A program made the translations under genes and the position numbers. The notes below the pieces were generated by a model. The model did not search any database, had not been told where the DNA came from, and saw only the letters and a program-made list of their open reading frames with translations. Shown here one piece after another: positions 1 to 6,305 of a stretch of 8,371 nt of DNA (within the stretch, counting starts at the first letter, position 1; every line of letters begins with the position of its first letter). This DNA is from Planctomycetota bacterium (GTDB lineage Bacteria > Planctomycetota > Phycisphaerae > FEN-1346), in NCBI GenBank assembly GCA_026386995.1, contig JAPLMO010000404.1:1-8371 (forward strand), written 5' to 3'.

Positions 1-336
1 ACCTCGTTCCTCCTCAACATCATGGAAGAGGAGACGTGGGAATCGCAGGTCTGCGGCACGGGCGGCGGTATGGACATCACGGCCGGCAAGGTCATGACGC
101 AGGAGCACGGCATCGTCCGCCTGAGCGAACTTCAGAACTACGAGACGCCCGCGTCGCATTCCGCCGCCATAGTCGCCTTCGTCGATTCCATCCAGAAGGG
201 GACGCCAGTGCCGGTCCCGGCCGAGGAAACGATGTACGTGATGAGCATCCTGGACGGCATCTACCGGTCGCACGCCAAGGGCGGCGCCGAGGTGAAGATT
301 AACGCTGCCCCGCTGCCGAAAGTAAAGCGTAAGTAG
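1..336 (+). CDS. Gfo/Idh/MocA family oxidoreductase, C-terminal part (5' truncated)
   Basis: The reading frame is open from the first base and ends at TAG 334-336, so about 111 C-terminal residues are present. The NAD(P)-binding Rossmann domain lies outside the window. What remains looks like the end of the C-terminal alpha/beta domain of Gfo/Idh/MocA dehydrogenases. It has a GTGGGMDI turn, then a helix with SHSAAIVAFVDSIQKG, then the usual closing helix and strand (EETMYVMSILDGIYRSHAKG followed by EVKI). Family members oxidise or reduce sugars and cyclitols with NAD(P)H, and many paralogues occur in planctomycetes. The substrate cannot be read from this fragment. The next gene, a DUF4432 epimerase-like protein, is consistent with carbohydrate metabolism. 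The ATG at 22 is internal and is not the start. Confidence 0.78.
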   Translation, partial: TSFLLNIMEEETWESQVCGTGGGMDITAGKVMTQEHGIVRLSELQNYETPASHSAAIVAFVDSIQKGTPVPVPAEETMYVMSILDGIYRSHAKGGAEVKINAAPLPKVKRK

Positions 337-337
337 C

Positions 338-428
338 CGGGTGGCATGCCCAGGCCGCTGTTGCCTGGGCATGCACGCGTCCGCACGGCACATGCCCACG
401 CGCAACGGCTGCGTGGGCATGCCACCCG
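338..428. repeat. REPIN-like nested palindrome, copy R1
   Basis: The outer arms 338-352 and 414-428 are perfect 15-bp inverted repeats beginning CGGGTGGCATG. Each half is also a hairpin. In the left half, 344-355 pairs with 363-374 (12 bp perfect) around loop CGCTGTT (356-362). In the right half, 391-401 pairs with 411-421 (11 bp perfect) around loop GCAACGGCT (402-410). A 16-nt linker (375-390) joins them. Read on the minus strand, the right half has the same plan as the left, with head CGGGTG and a loop containing GCCGTT. The element is therefore two head-plus-hairpin units facing each other. It sits between the oxidoreductase stop and the Shine-Dalgarno of the DUF4432 gene, so it could also terminate or attenuate transcription, although no U-tract follows. 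A second copy with different stems is at 7249-7329. Confidence 0.85.
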
Positions 429-444
429 CAAGGGGGCGTTTTCG

Positions 445-450
445 AGGAGG
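445..450 (+). promoter_or_regulatory. Strong Shine-Dalgarno (AGGAGG) for the DUF4432 gene
   Basis: AGGAGG, continuing as AGGAGGTG, lies 6 nt before the ATG at 457. It is the best ribosome-binding site in the window and fixes the start. It contrasts with cmk and the UbiA-like gene, which have none. Confidence 0.85.
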
Positions 451-456
451 TGAAAC

Positions 457-1530
457 ATGCCTGAGATTTTCGGCCAAAAACTGACGCCTGAAAAGATTGC
501 AGACCGCACCGGCCGCCTCGATCAGGTCGCCGGCGCGCGGCCGCTGGTGTTCGACGACGGCCCGGCGCGCGGCATGCGCGGCATCGACGTGTGGACGGGG
601 TCGGGCCTGGAGTTCACGGTGCTGCCCGACCGCGGGCTCGACATCGGCGCCGCCTGCTTCGCCGGGCTCGCCCTGGCGTGGCGGTCGAGCACGGGCGACG
701 TGCGGCCCGAGCGCTTCGAGCCGCAGGGCTTCGGCTGGCTGAAGATGTTCCACGGCGGCCTCGTGACGACGTGCGGCTTGCGGCACTTCGGCGCGCCGGA
801 TTCGGAGGACGGCGAATCGTGGGGCCTCCACGGCCGGGCCTCCAGCCTGGCGGCAGAGGATGTGGCCGTCCAGCGCGCCTGGGAGGGCGGCGAGTACGTC
901 ATCCGCGTCCACGGGCGCCTGGTCGAGGCCGAGGTTTTCAAGCCCACCGTTGTCCTGGAGCGGACGATCACCACCGCCCTGGGGTCGTGCGAGATACGCA
1001 TCGACGACCGTGTCTCCAACACGGGACACCAACCGAGCGCGGCCATGCTCCTCTATCACATAAACTTGGGTTGGCCGCTACTCTCCGAGAAGAGCCGCCT
1101 GCTCGTCAATCCGGAGAGCGTCAGGCCGGTGACGGACCACGCGGCCAAGACCCTCAAGCAACACTGCGAGATGCTGCCGCCGACGAAGGGTTTCAAGGAA
1201 ATGGTCTACACGATGGAGCCGCGCGCGGGGCGCGACGGCCTCGCCCGCGCTGCCTTGGTCAACCCGGACCTCGACGGCGGGACGGCCCTGGCGGTGGCGT
1301 GGTCGAAGAAAACGCTGCCGTACGTGATGGAATGGAAAATGATGGGGCAGGGGGATTATGTCCTCGGCATCGAGCCGGCGAACTGCCCGTTTCCGCCGCG
1401 GGCCGCCCTGCGCAAGAGCGGTCGCATGCCGATCCTTGAGGCGGGCGAATCGTTCGAAACGTGCCTCACTATCAGCGTTCATCGCGGCCGCGACGAGTTG
1501 CGGGCGCTGGCCCGCCGCATCGGGGGTTGA
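457..1530 (+). CDS. DUF4432 family protein (aldose 1-epimerase-like fold)
   Basis: This 357-residue protein has the hallmarks I associate with the DUF4432 family of galactose-mutarotase-like beta-sandwich proteins. In order they are DRGLDIG (58-64), GGLVTTCGL (100-108), GLHGR (123-127), YHINLGWP (200-207) and GIEPANC (304-310), with a closing strand near ILEAGESFETCLTI (326-339). H125, H201 and E306 fall where mutarotase-type active-site residues are expected. That assignment is inference. The family is thought to act on sugars as epimerase or mutarotase, but the substrate is unknown. No signal peptide is visible, so it is probably cytoplasmic. The start is set by AGGAGG at 445-450. The upstream neighbour is a sugar-type oxidoreductase and the two may belong to one sugar pathway, though the palindrome between them could uncouple their transcription. 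Confidence 0.82.
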   Translation: MPEIFGQKLTPEKIADRTGRLDQVAGARPLVFDDGPARGMRGIDVWTGSGLEFTVLPDRGLDIGAACFAGLALAWRSSTGDVRPERFEPQGFGWLKMFHGGLVTTCGLRHFGAPDSEDGESWGLHGRASSLAAEDVAVQRAWEGGEYVIRVHGRLVEAEVFKPTVVLERTITTALGSCEIRIDDRVSNTGHQPSAAMLLYHINLGWPLLSEKSRLLVNPESVRPVTDHAAKTLKQHCEMLPPTKGFKEMVYTMEPRAGRDGLARAALVNPDLDGGTALAVAWSKKTLPYVMEWKMMGQGDYVLGIEPANCPFPPRAALRKSGRMPILEAGESFETCLTISVHRGRDELRALARRIGG

Positions 1531-1541
1531 AAATCACGGGC

Positions 1542-2891
1542 ATGACCCATCCGAAATACATTCTGCTTTCGTTCCTGGCGTTGGCCTTGGCCATGCCGGC
1601 CTTTGCGGCGAAGAAGGCGGACGCCAGGAAGCCGGCCCCGCCTCCGCCGCCGACAACGGAGCCGGCGCCTCTTAGCGCGGGGGACCAGGAAAGGTCGCTC
1701 TCGATCCGCCTGGCCCTGGTCGATGGCTGCACCCGTCTGGCCGACATGGTCTTGGCGGCGCGCCTGCCCGACAACCGCACGGTCGGCGCGGCGATAGGGT
1801 CCGCTGGCGACGGCGAAGTGGCCCTGCGGCTGATGCTGCGGACGGCCCGCAGGGTCGGCGACCCGCGCGTCTATTCCGACGGCGTGGCCGAAGTCGATGT
1901 CGAGATGGGCTTTGACGCCGTGGCTCAGAAGGTCCGGCAACTGTGTGGCCTGAAGGACGGACCGGCCCAGGTCCTGCCCGACTTGCGGGCCCAGGCTATG
2001 GACGGCTATCTGCGAGCCGAAGGCCGCGGCCGCGTGCAGCAGGACCTCGCACCGGAGATCCTCAAGAAGGTGGAGGGGGTGAGGCTGGAAGAACTGGTGG
2101 AAATGTTTCCGGCGGGCTGGGAACGCGTCAGCGCCCTGGGACGCGTCGATGCCGTCCGCCGGGCCCGCGTGCAAGCCTATGCCGCGGTGGGCGAAGCGGT
2201 CCGCGCCGTCCGCCTCACTCCGACGCGCATGATCGGCGAGTGGGTGGCGGCATCGCCTGCCGCAGAGGCGCTCCTCGACGGGTACCTGCGCGCCCTGCCG
2301 GTCGCCGGGCAGCCGCGCATGATGCCCGACCGCATCGCCGAAGTGGACGTGGTGGCCCCCGTGCGAGACCTCATCAAGGTCCTCAAGGACATCCGGTCTC
2401 TCCTGCCGGCCGACCCGAAATTGACCGAAGACCAGATCGATCAACTCTCGATCAACCTCAAGAGCGAGCGGCTGATTGCGACGGGCCACGGCATGCCGCC
2501 GCCCGAACAGATCAAGCCGGAGGAGTCGCTGTCCGCGGCCCCCGTACCGTCGATGCCGGACTGGGCCGCCTGGGTGCTTGAGGCGCGCGGCACGGCGAAA
2601 CGGCTGGACGACATCGAGGACGAGGCCGAGGCGAAGGTCCTCGCCGCGAGGTCGGCCAAGGCGCGGGCCATGTTGGACCTCCAGCGCCAGTTGGACGCCG
2701 TGCGACTGGATGACGGCCGAACGGTCCGCGATCGGGCCGCCAAGGATGACGTCTTCCGCAGCGACATCGTGGCCCTCTTGGCCAGCGCCAAGACGGTCAA
2801 GCACGAGGAGCAGGCCGGCGGCAAGCAGTGGGAAGTGGTCGTGCGGCTGCCCCTGGTACGGTTGTGGGAGTTCTCGCGCCCGCGGGAGTGA
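1542..2891 (+). CDS. Exported protein with three LPP20-like repeats
   Basis: I chose the ATG at 1542 (449 residues), 11 nt after the previous stop, because it begins a clear signal peptide. It has a basic start (MTHPK), a hydrophobic core (YILLSFLALALAMP) and a likely cut after AFA (about residue 22). The upstream ATG at 1461 would overlap the DUF4432 gene and bury the signal. No lipobox cysteine is present. A proline-rich linker follows (31-43). The mature part holds three diverged repeats of about 75 residues, at about 56-131, 207-281 and 371-444. Each has an Ala-rich helix, a short motif (ARLPDNRTV at 73-81, VRLTPTRMI at 223-231, VRLDDGRTV at 387-395), a second helix, and an amphipathic strand pair (VAEVDVEM, IAEVDVVA, QWEVVVRL). 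A stretch ERLIATGHGMPPPEQ (309-323) precedes repeat 3. This pattern resembles the LPP20 superfamily of envelope proteins. The identification is from pattern only and the function is unknown. Poor Shine-Dalgarno; possibly translated in coupling with the gene above. Confidence 0.75.
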   Translation: MTHPKYILLSFLALALAMPAFAAKKADARKPAPPPPPTTEPAPLSAGDQERSLSIRLALVDGCTRLADMVLAARLPDNRTVGAAIGSAGDGEVALRLMLRTARRVGDPRVYSDGVAEVDVEMGFDAVAQKVRQLCGLKDGPAQVLPDLRAQAMDGYLRAEGRGRVQQDLAPEILKKVEGVRLEELVEMFPAGWERVSALGRVDAVRRARVQAYAAVGEAVRAVRLTPTRMIGEWVAASPAAEALLDGYLRALPVAGQPRMMPDRIAEVDVVAPVRDLIKVLKDIRSLLPADPKLTEDQIDQLSINLKSERLIATGHGMPPPEQIKPEESLSAAPVPSMPDWAAWVLEARGTAKRLDDIEDEAEAKVLAARSAKARAMLDLQRQLDAVRLDDGRTVRDRAAKDDVFRSDIVALLASAKTVKHEEQAGGKQWEVVVRLPLVRLWEFSRPRE

Positions 2892-2898
2892 CGCCCCG

Positions 2899-2927
2899 GA
2901 GAAGTTGCCGCGCGTAGCGGTTTTCTC
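2899..2927 (+). terminator. Weak possible hairpin with TTTT after the LPP20-like gene
   Basis: CCGC (2908-2911) pairs with GCGG (2917-2920) around GCGTA and is followed directly by TTTT. An outer GAGAA/TTCTC pairing (2899-2903 with 2923-2927) competes with release. The short stem makes this a weak candidate compared with the palindrome at 2948. Confidence 0.25.
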
Positions 2928-2947
2928 GCCGGCGCCAACGGCGATTC

Positions 2948-2979
2948 TTGCGCGGTGGGTCAGGAGACCCACCGCGCAA
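2948..2979. terminator. 14-bp hairpin between convergent genes, probable bidirectional terminator
   Basis: TTGCGCGGTGGGTC (2948-2961) and GACCCACCGCGCAA (2966-2979) are perfect inverted repeats around a 4-nt loop, AGGA. The hairpin lies between the stop of the LPP20-like gene (2891) and the stop of the minus-strand UbiA-like gene (3016), where a shared terminator is expected. Neither side has a proper U-tract, so it may act with a factor, or it may be a dispersed palindrome. It lacks the GCYGTT loop of the elements at 338 and 7249. Confidence 0.55.
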
Positions 2980-3015
2980 AGGCTCAAGTGGCGCAGTAGT
3001 GCCAAGTGCGCCGCG

Positions 3016-3909
3016 CTATCCGACCAGCATCCGGTCCAGGATGAACGCCGCGTCCATCACGATGCCCCAGTACAGGGCGCGCGGGATGAAAGGCTCGTAC
3101 TCCTCGGGCTTGCGCTGGGGCCCGGAGATCGACCACAGGCCGCCCGGCCAGAGGGCCGGCAGCAAGAGCGCCGCCAGCACCCGTGCCACCGGGGCGATGA
3201 AGCGAACCTCTCCCTCGGCGCCGGGCGCCAGCATGGTCGACATCGCGATCATGGCGAACCCCGTGACCGCGGATGCGATGAACGCCGCCTGCCACACCCG
3301 GGTCGTCACCTTATAGCCGTGGCGTGAGGCAATGCTGTAGCCCGTGACGACCATGGTCAGAAAAAAGATCGCCATGCCCTGGCGGACCCAGAATGTCGAC
3401 GCGGCCGGAAGCAGCAGGTTCCATTCCAGTTCCCGGGGCGTTCCGATCGCGGCTGTCACGCCGATGCCGAAGTTGAGCAGGCGGCACAGGCCCATGACGA
3501 TCATCGCGATGTGGAACGGCCCGCGCTTGGCGCCGAGGTTATAGAGGTTGATGGCGGCGAAGGTCAGGATGGCCAGCACCAGCGCCCCGCCGTGTAGCGG
3601 ATAGGCGCAGGCGCCCGCCAGCAGCGCCGTCAGAATGAGCAGCAGGACGGCCGTACCGATGCCCAACTCGCCGGTCGCCAGCGGGCGGGGAACCTTCAGG
3701 AGCCGGTCGCGGCGGATGTCCACGAGGTCGTTTTGGACCATGCCGAACAGGTACAGGCCCGTCGACACGCCGGCCAGCAACGCCACCCGCGTCCAGTCGA
3801 ACTTGCCCCAGTCGGGCAAGAGCGCAATAAGGTACACGGCCGTCACGTCCGCCACGGCCGTGACGAACAGGGGCAATCTCAAGATTCGCCCGACGCCTCG
3901 AAGTGACAT
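3016..3909 (-). CDS. UbiA family membrane prenyltransferase
   Basis: The start at 3909 gives 297 residues and removes an Arg/Ser-rich 120-residue extension that would run antisense through cmk. The protein is strongly hydrophobic, with about eight or nine membrane segments. The first Asp-rich motif of the UbiA superfamily is clear: N60-D61-x-x-D64-x-x-x-D68, followed by PRPLATGEL (74-82). It is expected to bind the Mg-diphosphate of a prenyl donor. NLYNLGAKRGP (121-131), CRLLNFGIG (142-150) and the end IPRALYWGIVMDAAF (275-289) also fit UbiA-like proteins. The usual second DxxxD motif is not visible; TGYSIASRHG (189-198) occupies its approximate place. This recalls the SCO3242/EboC-type branch, but I cannot confirm it. 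Acceptor unknown. The gene diverges from cmk-plsC-ispH, whose last enzyme makes the isoprenoid precursors. No Shine-Dalgarno is seen; the likely -10 abuts the start codon. Confidence 0.8.
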   Translation of the reverse strand: MSLRGVGRILRLPLFVTAVADVTAVYLIALLPDWGKFDWTRVALLAGVSTGLYLFGMVQNDLVDIRRDRLLKVPRPLATGELGIGTAVLLLILTALLAGACAYPLHGGALVLAILTFAAINLYNLGAKRGPFHIAMIVMGLCRLLNFGIGVTAAIGTPRELEWNLLLPAASTFWVRQGMAIFFLTMVVTGYSIASRHGYKVTTRVWQAAFIASAVTGFAMIAMSTMLAPGAEGEVRFIAPVARVLAALLLPALWPGGLWSISGPQRKPEEYEPFIPRALYWGIVMDAAFILDRMLVG

Positions 3910-3916
3910 CACCGGG

Positions 3917-3946
3917 AGTGTAAACGTCGGCGTCGGCGTTTTCCAA
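3917..3946 (-). promoter_or_regulatory. Candidate promoter of the UbiA-like gene (leaderless arrangement)
   Basis: On the minus strand, TTGGAA (3946-3941) and TACACT (3922-3917) are 18 bp apart, each matching 4 of 6 sigma70 consensus bases. The -10 ends 7 nt before the ATG at 3909, so transcription would begin at or next to the start codon. No Shine-Dalgarno lies upstream. Confidence 0.45.
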
Positions 3947-3948
3947 TC

Positions 3949-3977
3949 TTTTCGCCCCGCGTCATTGCCGGTATAAT
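3949..3977 (+). promoter_or_regulatory. Candidate promoter of cmk-plsC-ispH (near-leaderless)
   Basis: A perfect TATAAT (3972-3977) stands out in this GC-rich DNA. The best -35 at a 17-bp spacing is TTTTCG (3949-3954), a weak 3 of 6 match. Transcription would start about 3983-3986, leaving a leader of only about 3 to 6 nt before the ATG at 3989. No Shine-Dalgarno is present. Confidence 0.55.
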
Positions 3978-3988
3978 CCCCGACTATT

Positions 3989-4690
3989 ATGATTATCACC
4001 ATCGACGGAACGAGCGGCAGCGGCAAGAGCACGGCCGCCTCGCTATTGGCGCGGCGTCTGGGCGCTGCGCACCTCGACACCGGCGCCATGTACCGTGCGC
4101 TGACCCTGAAGGCCCTCCAGACGCACGCCGACCTGGAAGATCCGGCGGCCCTGGCGGCCCTGGCCGAGTCGACCGAGATCGGCCTGGCGGGCGAGCCGGG
4201 ATCCCTGCGCGTCTCCATGGACGGCCGAGACGTGACGCGGGAGGTCCGCGAGAACCGCATCAGCGTCAACTCGCACTACCTGGCCCGCACGCCAGAGGTC
4301 CGCCGCGTCCTTGTCCAGAAGCAGCGCGAGTTTGCGGCCTGCGCCGGGAGCATTGTCACCGAGGGCCGCGACCAGGGGACCGTCGTCTTTCCGGACGCCG
4401 ACGTGAAGTTCTTCCTGGACGCGAAGCCGGAGGTCCGGGCCCGCCGGCGGCAACTGGAATTGGAGCAGCGCGGGGAATACAAGTCATTCCGCGAGGTGCT
4501 GGCCGAGGTCGTCGAGCGGGACCGGCGCGACTCCACCCGCCAGGCCGATCCCCTGAAGCCCGCTGAGGACGCCGTCCACGTCGATACCTCTGACCTGGAG
4601 GTCGAGGAGATGGTCGATGTGCTGGCCGCCGAGGTTCGGCGCCGCGTCCCGCCCGGCAAAGCCGCCTCCGGCGACAAGGAGGCGACGTGA
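3989..4690 (+). CDS. cmk: Cytidylate (CMP/dCMP) kinase
   Basis: Transfers phosphate from ATP to CMP or dCMP, giving CDP or dCDP for nucleic acid and CDP-lipid synthesis in the cytoplasm. The 233 residues match the usual bacterial length of about 225. The P-loop GTSGSGKST is at 7-15. DTGAMYR (30-36), MDGRDVTREVR (77-87), EGRDQGTVVFPDADVKFFLDA (125-145, with R127 and D128 of the nucleotide-binding motif) and RDRRDSTRQADPLKPAEDA (177-195) follow in family order. The GRD motif is followed by Gln where other Cmk proteins have Ile or Met. The ATG at 3989 is directly before the P-loop strand, so the start is secure although there is no Shine-Dalgarno. Its TGA overlaps the GTG start of plsC by four bases. 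The order cmk-plsC-ispH is also known from many clostridia. Confidence 0.96.
   Translation: MIITIDGTSGSGKSTAASLLARRLGAAHLDTGAMYRALTLKALQTHADLEDPAALAALAESTEIGLAGEPGSLRVSMDGRDVTREVRENRISVNSHYLARTPEVRRVLVQKQREFAACAGSIVTEGRDQGTVVFPDADVKFFLDAKPEVRARRRQLELEQRGEYKSFREVLAEVVERDRRDSTRQADPLKPAEDAVHVDTSDLEVEEMVDVLAAEVRRRVPPGKAASGDKEAT
4676..4682 (+). promoter_or_regulatory. Shine-Dalgarno AAGGAGG inside the cmk 3' end, for plsC
   Basis: AAGGAGG lies 4 nt before GTG 4687 and within the last codons of cmk. Together with the GTGA start/stop overlap it supports a GTG start for plsC and translational coupling. Confidence 0.75.
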
Positions 4691-5319
4691 AGTACCTACA
4701 GCGCTGCTGGTACGGTGTTTGCCAACACGTGTTGCTGGTCCTTTTCAGCCTGTTGTTCCACATCAGGGTTGTTCACCGCAAGCGGTTGCCCGCCCGCGGG
4801 GGCGCGCTCATTGTGTCGAACCATCAGAGTTACCTGGACCCGATCCTTGTGGCGATGGGAACGCAGCGGCCGCTCCATCCGATGGCGCGGGAAACGCTGT
4901 TCCGGTTCCGGCCGTTCGCGATGCTGATCCGCAGCGCGTACGCGTTTCCGGTCCGTCGCGCGTCGGCCGACCTCGGTGCGATCCGCGAAGCGATGCGGCG
5001 CCTGAAAGACGGGGCGGCGGTGCTGATGTTCCCCGAAGGAACGCGGACCCGCGACGGGTCGATCGCGCCGCTTCAGGCCGGGCTGATCATGATCGCCGGC
5101 CGCGCGGGCGTGCCGATCGTTCCGGCGGTGATCGAGGGGGCGTTTGAGGCGTGGCCTCGCACGTGCTGGCTGCCGCGGCCGCATCCGATCCGCGTGGCGT
5201 TCGGTGAGCCGCTCTCGGCCGAAGAAGTGGCCGCCGGCGACCCGGAAACGCTCATCAAGGTCCTCTGGCATCGCATGCAGGACCTCCAGGCCGAACTGCG
5301 CCGCATGCCGCGCGATTAG
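4687..5319 (+). CDS. plsC: 1-acyl-sn-glycerol-3-phosphate acyltransferase
   Basis: Acylates lysophosphatidate at sn-2 to give phosphatidate, the second acylation of phospholipid synthesis, at the inner face of the cytoplasmic membrane. A single hydrophobic N-terminal segment (about 10-26) should anchor the 210-residue protein. The acyltransferase motifs are in order: NHQSYLD (45-51, catalytic His46 and Asp51), the motif II region AYAFPVRR (84-91), FPEGTRT (115-121), and VPIVPAVIEG (142-151). The length is normal for compact PlsC proteins. The GTG start overlaps the cmk stop (GTGA) and is preceded by AAGGAGG, so the two are co-translated. ispH follows after 15 nt. The lysophosphatidate substrate is inferred from the family; other lysolipid acyltransferases share these motifs. 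Confidence 0.92.
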   Translation: MKYLQRCWYGVCQHVLLVLFSLLFHIRVVHRKRLPARGGALIVSNHQSYLDPILVAMGTQRPLHPMARETLFRFRPFAMLIRSAYAFPVRRASADLGAIREAMRRLKDGAAVLMFPEGTRTRDGSIAPLQAGLIMIAGRAGVPIVPAVIEGAFEAWPRTCWLPRPHPIRVAFGEPLSAEEVAAGDPETLIKVLWHRMQDLQAELRRMPRD

Positions 5320-5334
5320 GACGGGTGAATAAAC

Positions 5335-6234
5335 ATGGCCATGAATCAAAACACGGATGCAAACGAGGCCGGCCGAGGGGCATCGCCCACCATCGAAGTC
5401 GCCCAAGGCAGCGGTGTCTGCTTTGGCGTCCGCCGGGCACTGGAACTGGCCGAGAAGGCCCTTGCCGAGGGGCAACCGGTGTACTGCCTGGGGCCGCTCA
5501 TCCATAATCCGCAGGAGGTGGCCCGCCTGGCCGCCAAGGGGTTCCGCGTCATCAACTCGCTGGACGAGGCGGAGGGTGGCGGCACACTCCTTGTACGCAG
5601 TCACGGCCTCCAGCCGGACATCGTGGCCGAGGCCCACCGGCGCGGCATGAACGTTATCGACGCCACCTGCCCGCTGGTGCGGCGCGTCCAGACCCTGAGC
5701 GTTGAACTTCAGAAGGCCGGCTACTATGTGATCTTGGCGGGCGATGCCGCTCATCCGGAGGTCCGGGCCATCCAGGGGCATGCACCGGCAACAGTCGTGG
5801 TGAGCGACATCGAGGCTGTGCGGCGGCTCGACCTGCCGGGCCGCGTGGCCCTGGTGAGCCAGACGACGTTCTCGCCCGAGGAGTTCCGCCGCATCGCCGC
5901 CGAGATGGTCATGCGCGACGTGGCGGAAGTGCGGGTCGTTAACACGATCTGTGCGGCCACGGTCGATCGACAGCGGGCTGCGGCGGAACTGGCCGGCCGC
6001 GTCGACGTCATGTTCGTCATCGGCGGCCGAAACAGCGCCAACACCAACCGCCTGACCGAACTCTGTGCCGCGCGCGGCGTAACGACGTATCACGTCGAAC
6101 AGTCCGACGAAGTGACGGCCTGGCATCTGCGCGGCCGGCGACGCATTGGCGTGGCCGCCGGGGCCAGCACGCCGCAGTGGATCATCGACGCCGTCTGCGA
6201 GCGGATCCGGGCCTTGCAGGCCGAAGGCCGCTGA
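5335..6234 (+). CDS. ispH: 4-hydroxy-3-methylbut-2-enyl diphosphate reductase
   Basis: Last enzyme of the MEP pathway: it reduces HMBPP to IPP and DMAPP with a 4Fe-4S cluster. All three cluster cysteines are visible, in GVCFGV (C29), DATCP (C112) and NTICAAT (C206). Substrate-binding motifs are present: IHNP (His57), RSHG (His90), HPEV (His140, Glu142 as the proton-donor Glu), SQTT (175-178), GGRNSANT (230-237) and GASTP near the C-terminus. HPEVRAIQG has Ala where most IspH proteins have Gly. The 299 residues are of standard length, with a slightly long polar N-terminus. ATG 5335 and ATG 5341 are both possible; GGGTG at 5323-5327 favours the first. The protein shows that isoprenoids come from the MEP route here, and it is the last gene of the cmk operon. 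Confidence 0.96.
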   Translation: MAMNQNTDANEAGRGASPTIEVAQGSGVCFGVRRALELAEKALAEGQPVYCLGPLIHNPQEVARLAAKGFRVINSLDEAEGGGTLLVRSHGLQPDIVAEAHRRGMNVIDATCPLVRRVQTLSVELQKAGYYVILAGDAAHPEVRAIQGHAPATVVVSDIEAVRRLDLPGRVALVSQTTFSPEEFRRIAAEMVMRDVAEVRVVNTICAATVDRQRAAAELAGRVDVMFVIGGRNSANTNRLTELCAARGVTTYHVEQSDEVTAWHLRGRRRIGVAAGASTPQWIIDAVCERIRALQAEGR

Positions 6235-6259
6235 CTTTCCTTTCGCTACGGGATATGAT
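6231..6259 (+). promoter_or_regulatory. Candidate sigma70-type promoter for murQ
   Basis: CTGACT (6231-6236, 4 of 6) and TATGAT (6254-6259, 5 of 6) are separated by exactly 17 bp. The -35 overlaps the ispH stop codon (6232-6234). Transcription would start near 6266, downstream of the ATGATG at 6255-6260, which argues for the later TTG as murQ start. Confidence 0.5.
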
Positions 6260-6292
6260 GTCGAACAAGCGTAGGCGACGCAATACGCCGGT

Positions 6293-6298
6293 GAGGGG
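6293..6298 (+). promoter_or_regulatory. Putative Shine-Dalgarno GAGGGG deciding the murQ start
   Basis: GAGGGG lies 7 nt before the in-frame TTG at 6306. The alternative ATG pair at 6255/6258 has only a weak ACGGG sequence before it. Confidence 0.45.
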
Positions 6299-6305
6299 TT
6301 TTGAG

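Noticed and set aside
338..428. CRISPR array or attachment site
   Set aside because: Only two facing hairpin units are present, with no regular repeat-spacer pattern, no cas genes and no integrase or tRNA nearby.
1461..1541. Upstream start of the LPP20-like protein inside the DUF4432 gene
   Set aside because: It would put 27 mostly basic residues before a clear signal peptide and overlap the previous gene by 70 bases.
1479..3005. Long antisense open frame (508 codons, minus strand) across the LPP20-like gene
   Set aside because: Its composition (runs of Arg, His, Gly, Gln) is that of a GC-rich shadow frame, it matches no family I recognise, and the sense frame has a signal peptide and ordered repeats.
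3910..4269. N-terminal extension of the UbiA-like protein by 120 residues
   Set aside because: The extension is antisense to the start of cmk including its P-loop, is Arg/Ser-rich and resembles no UbiA N-terminus; the ATG at 3909 gives a normal length.
4696..6126. Long antisense open frame (476 codons, minus strand) across plsC and ispH
   Set aside because: It covers two genes with complete catalytic motifs on the other strand; low-complexity Arg/His-rich product, no start signal.
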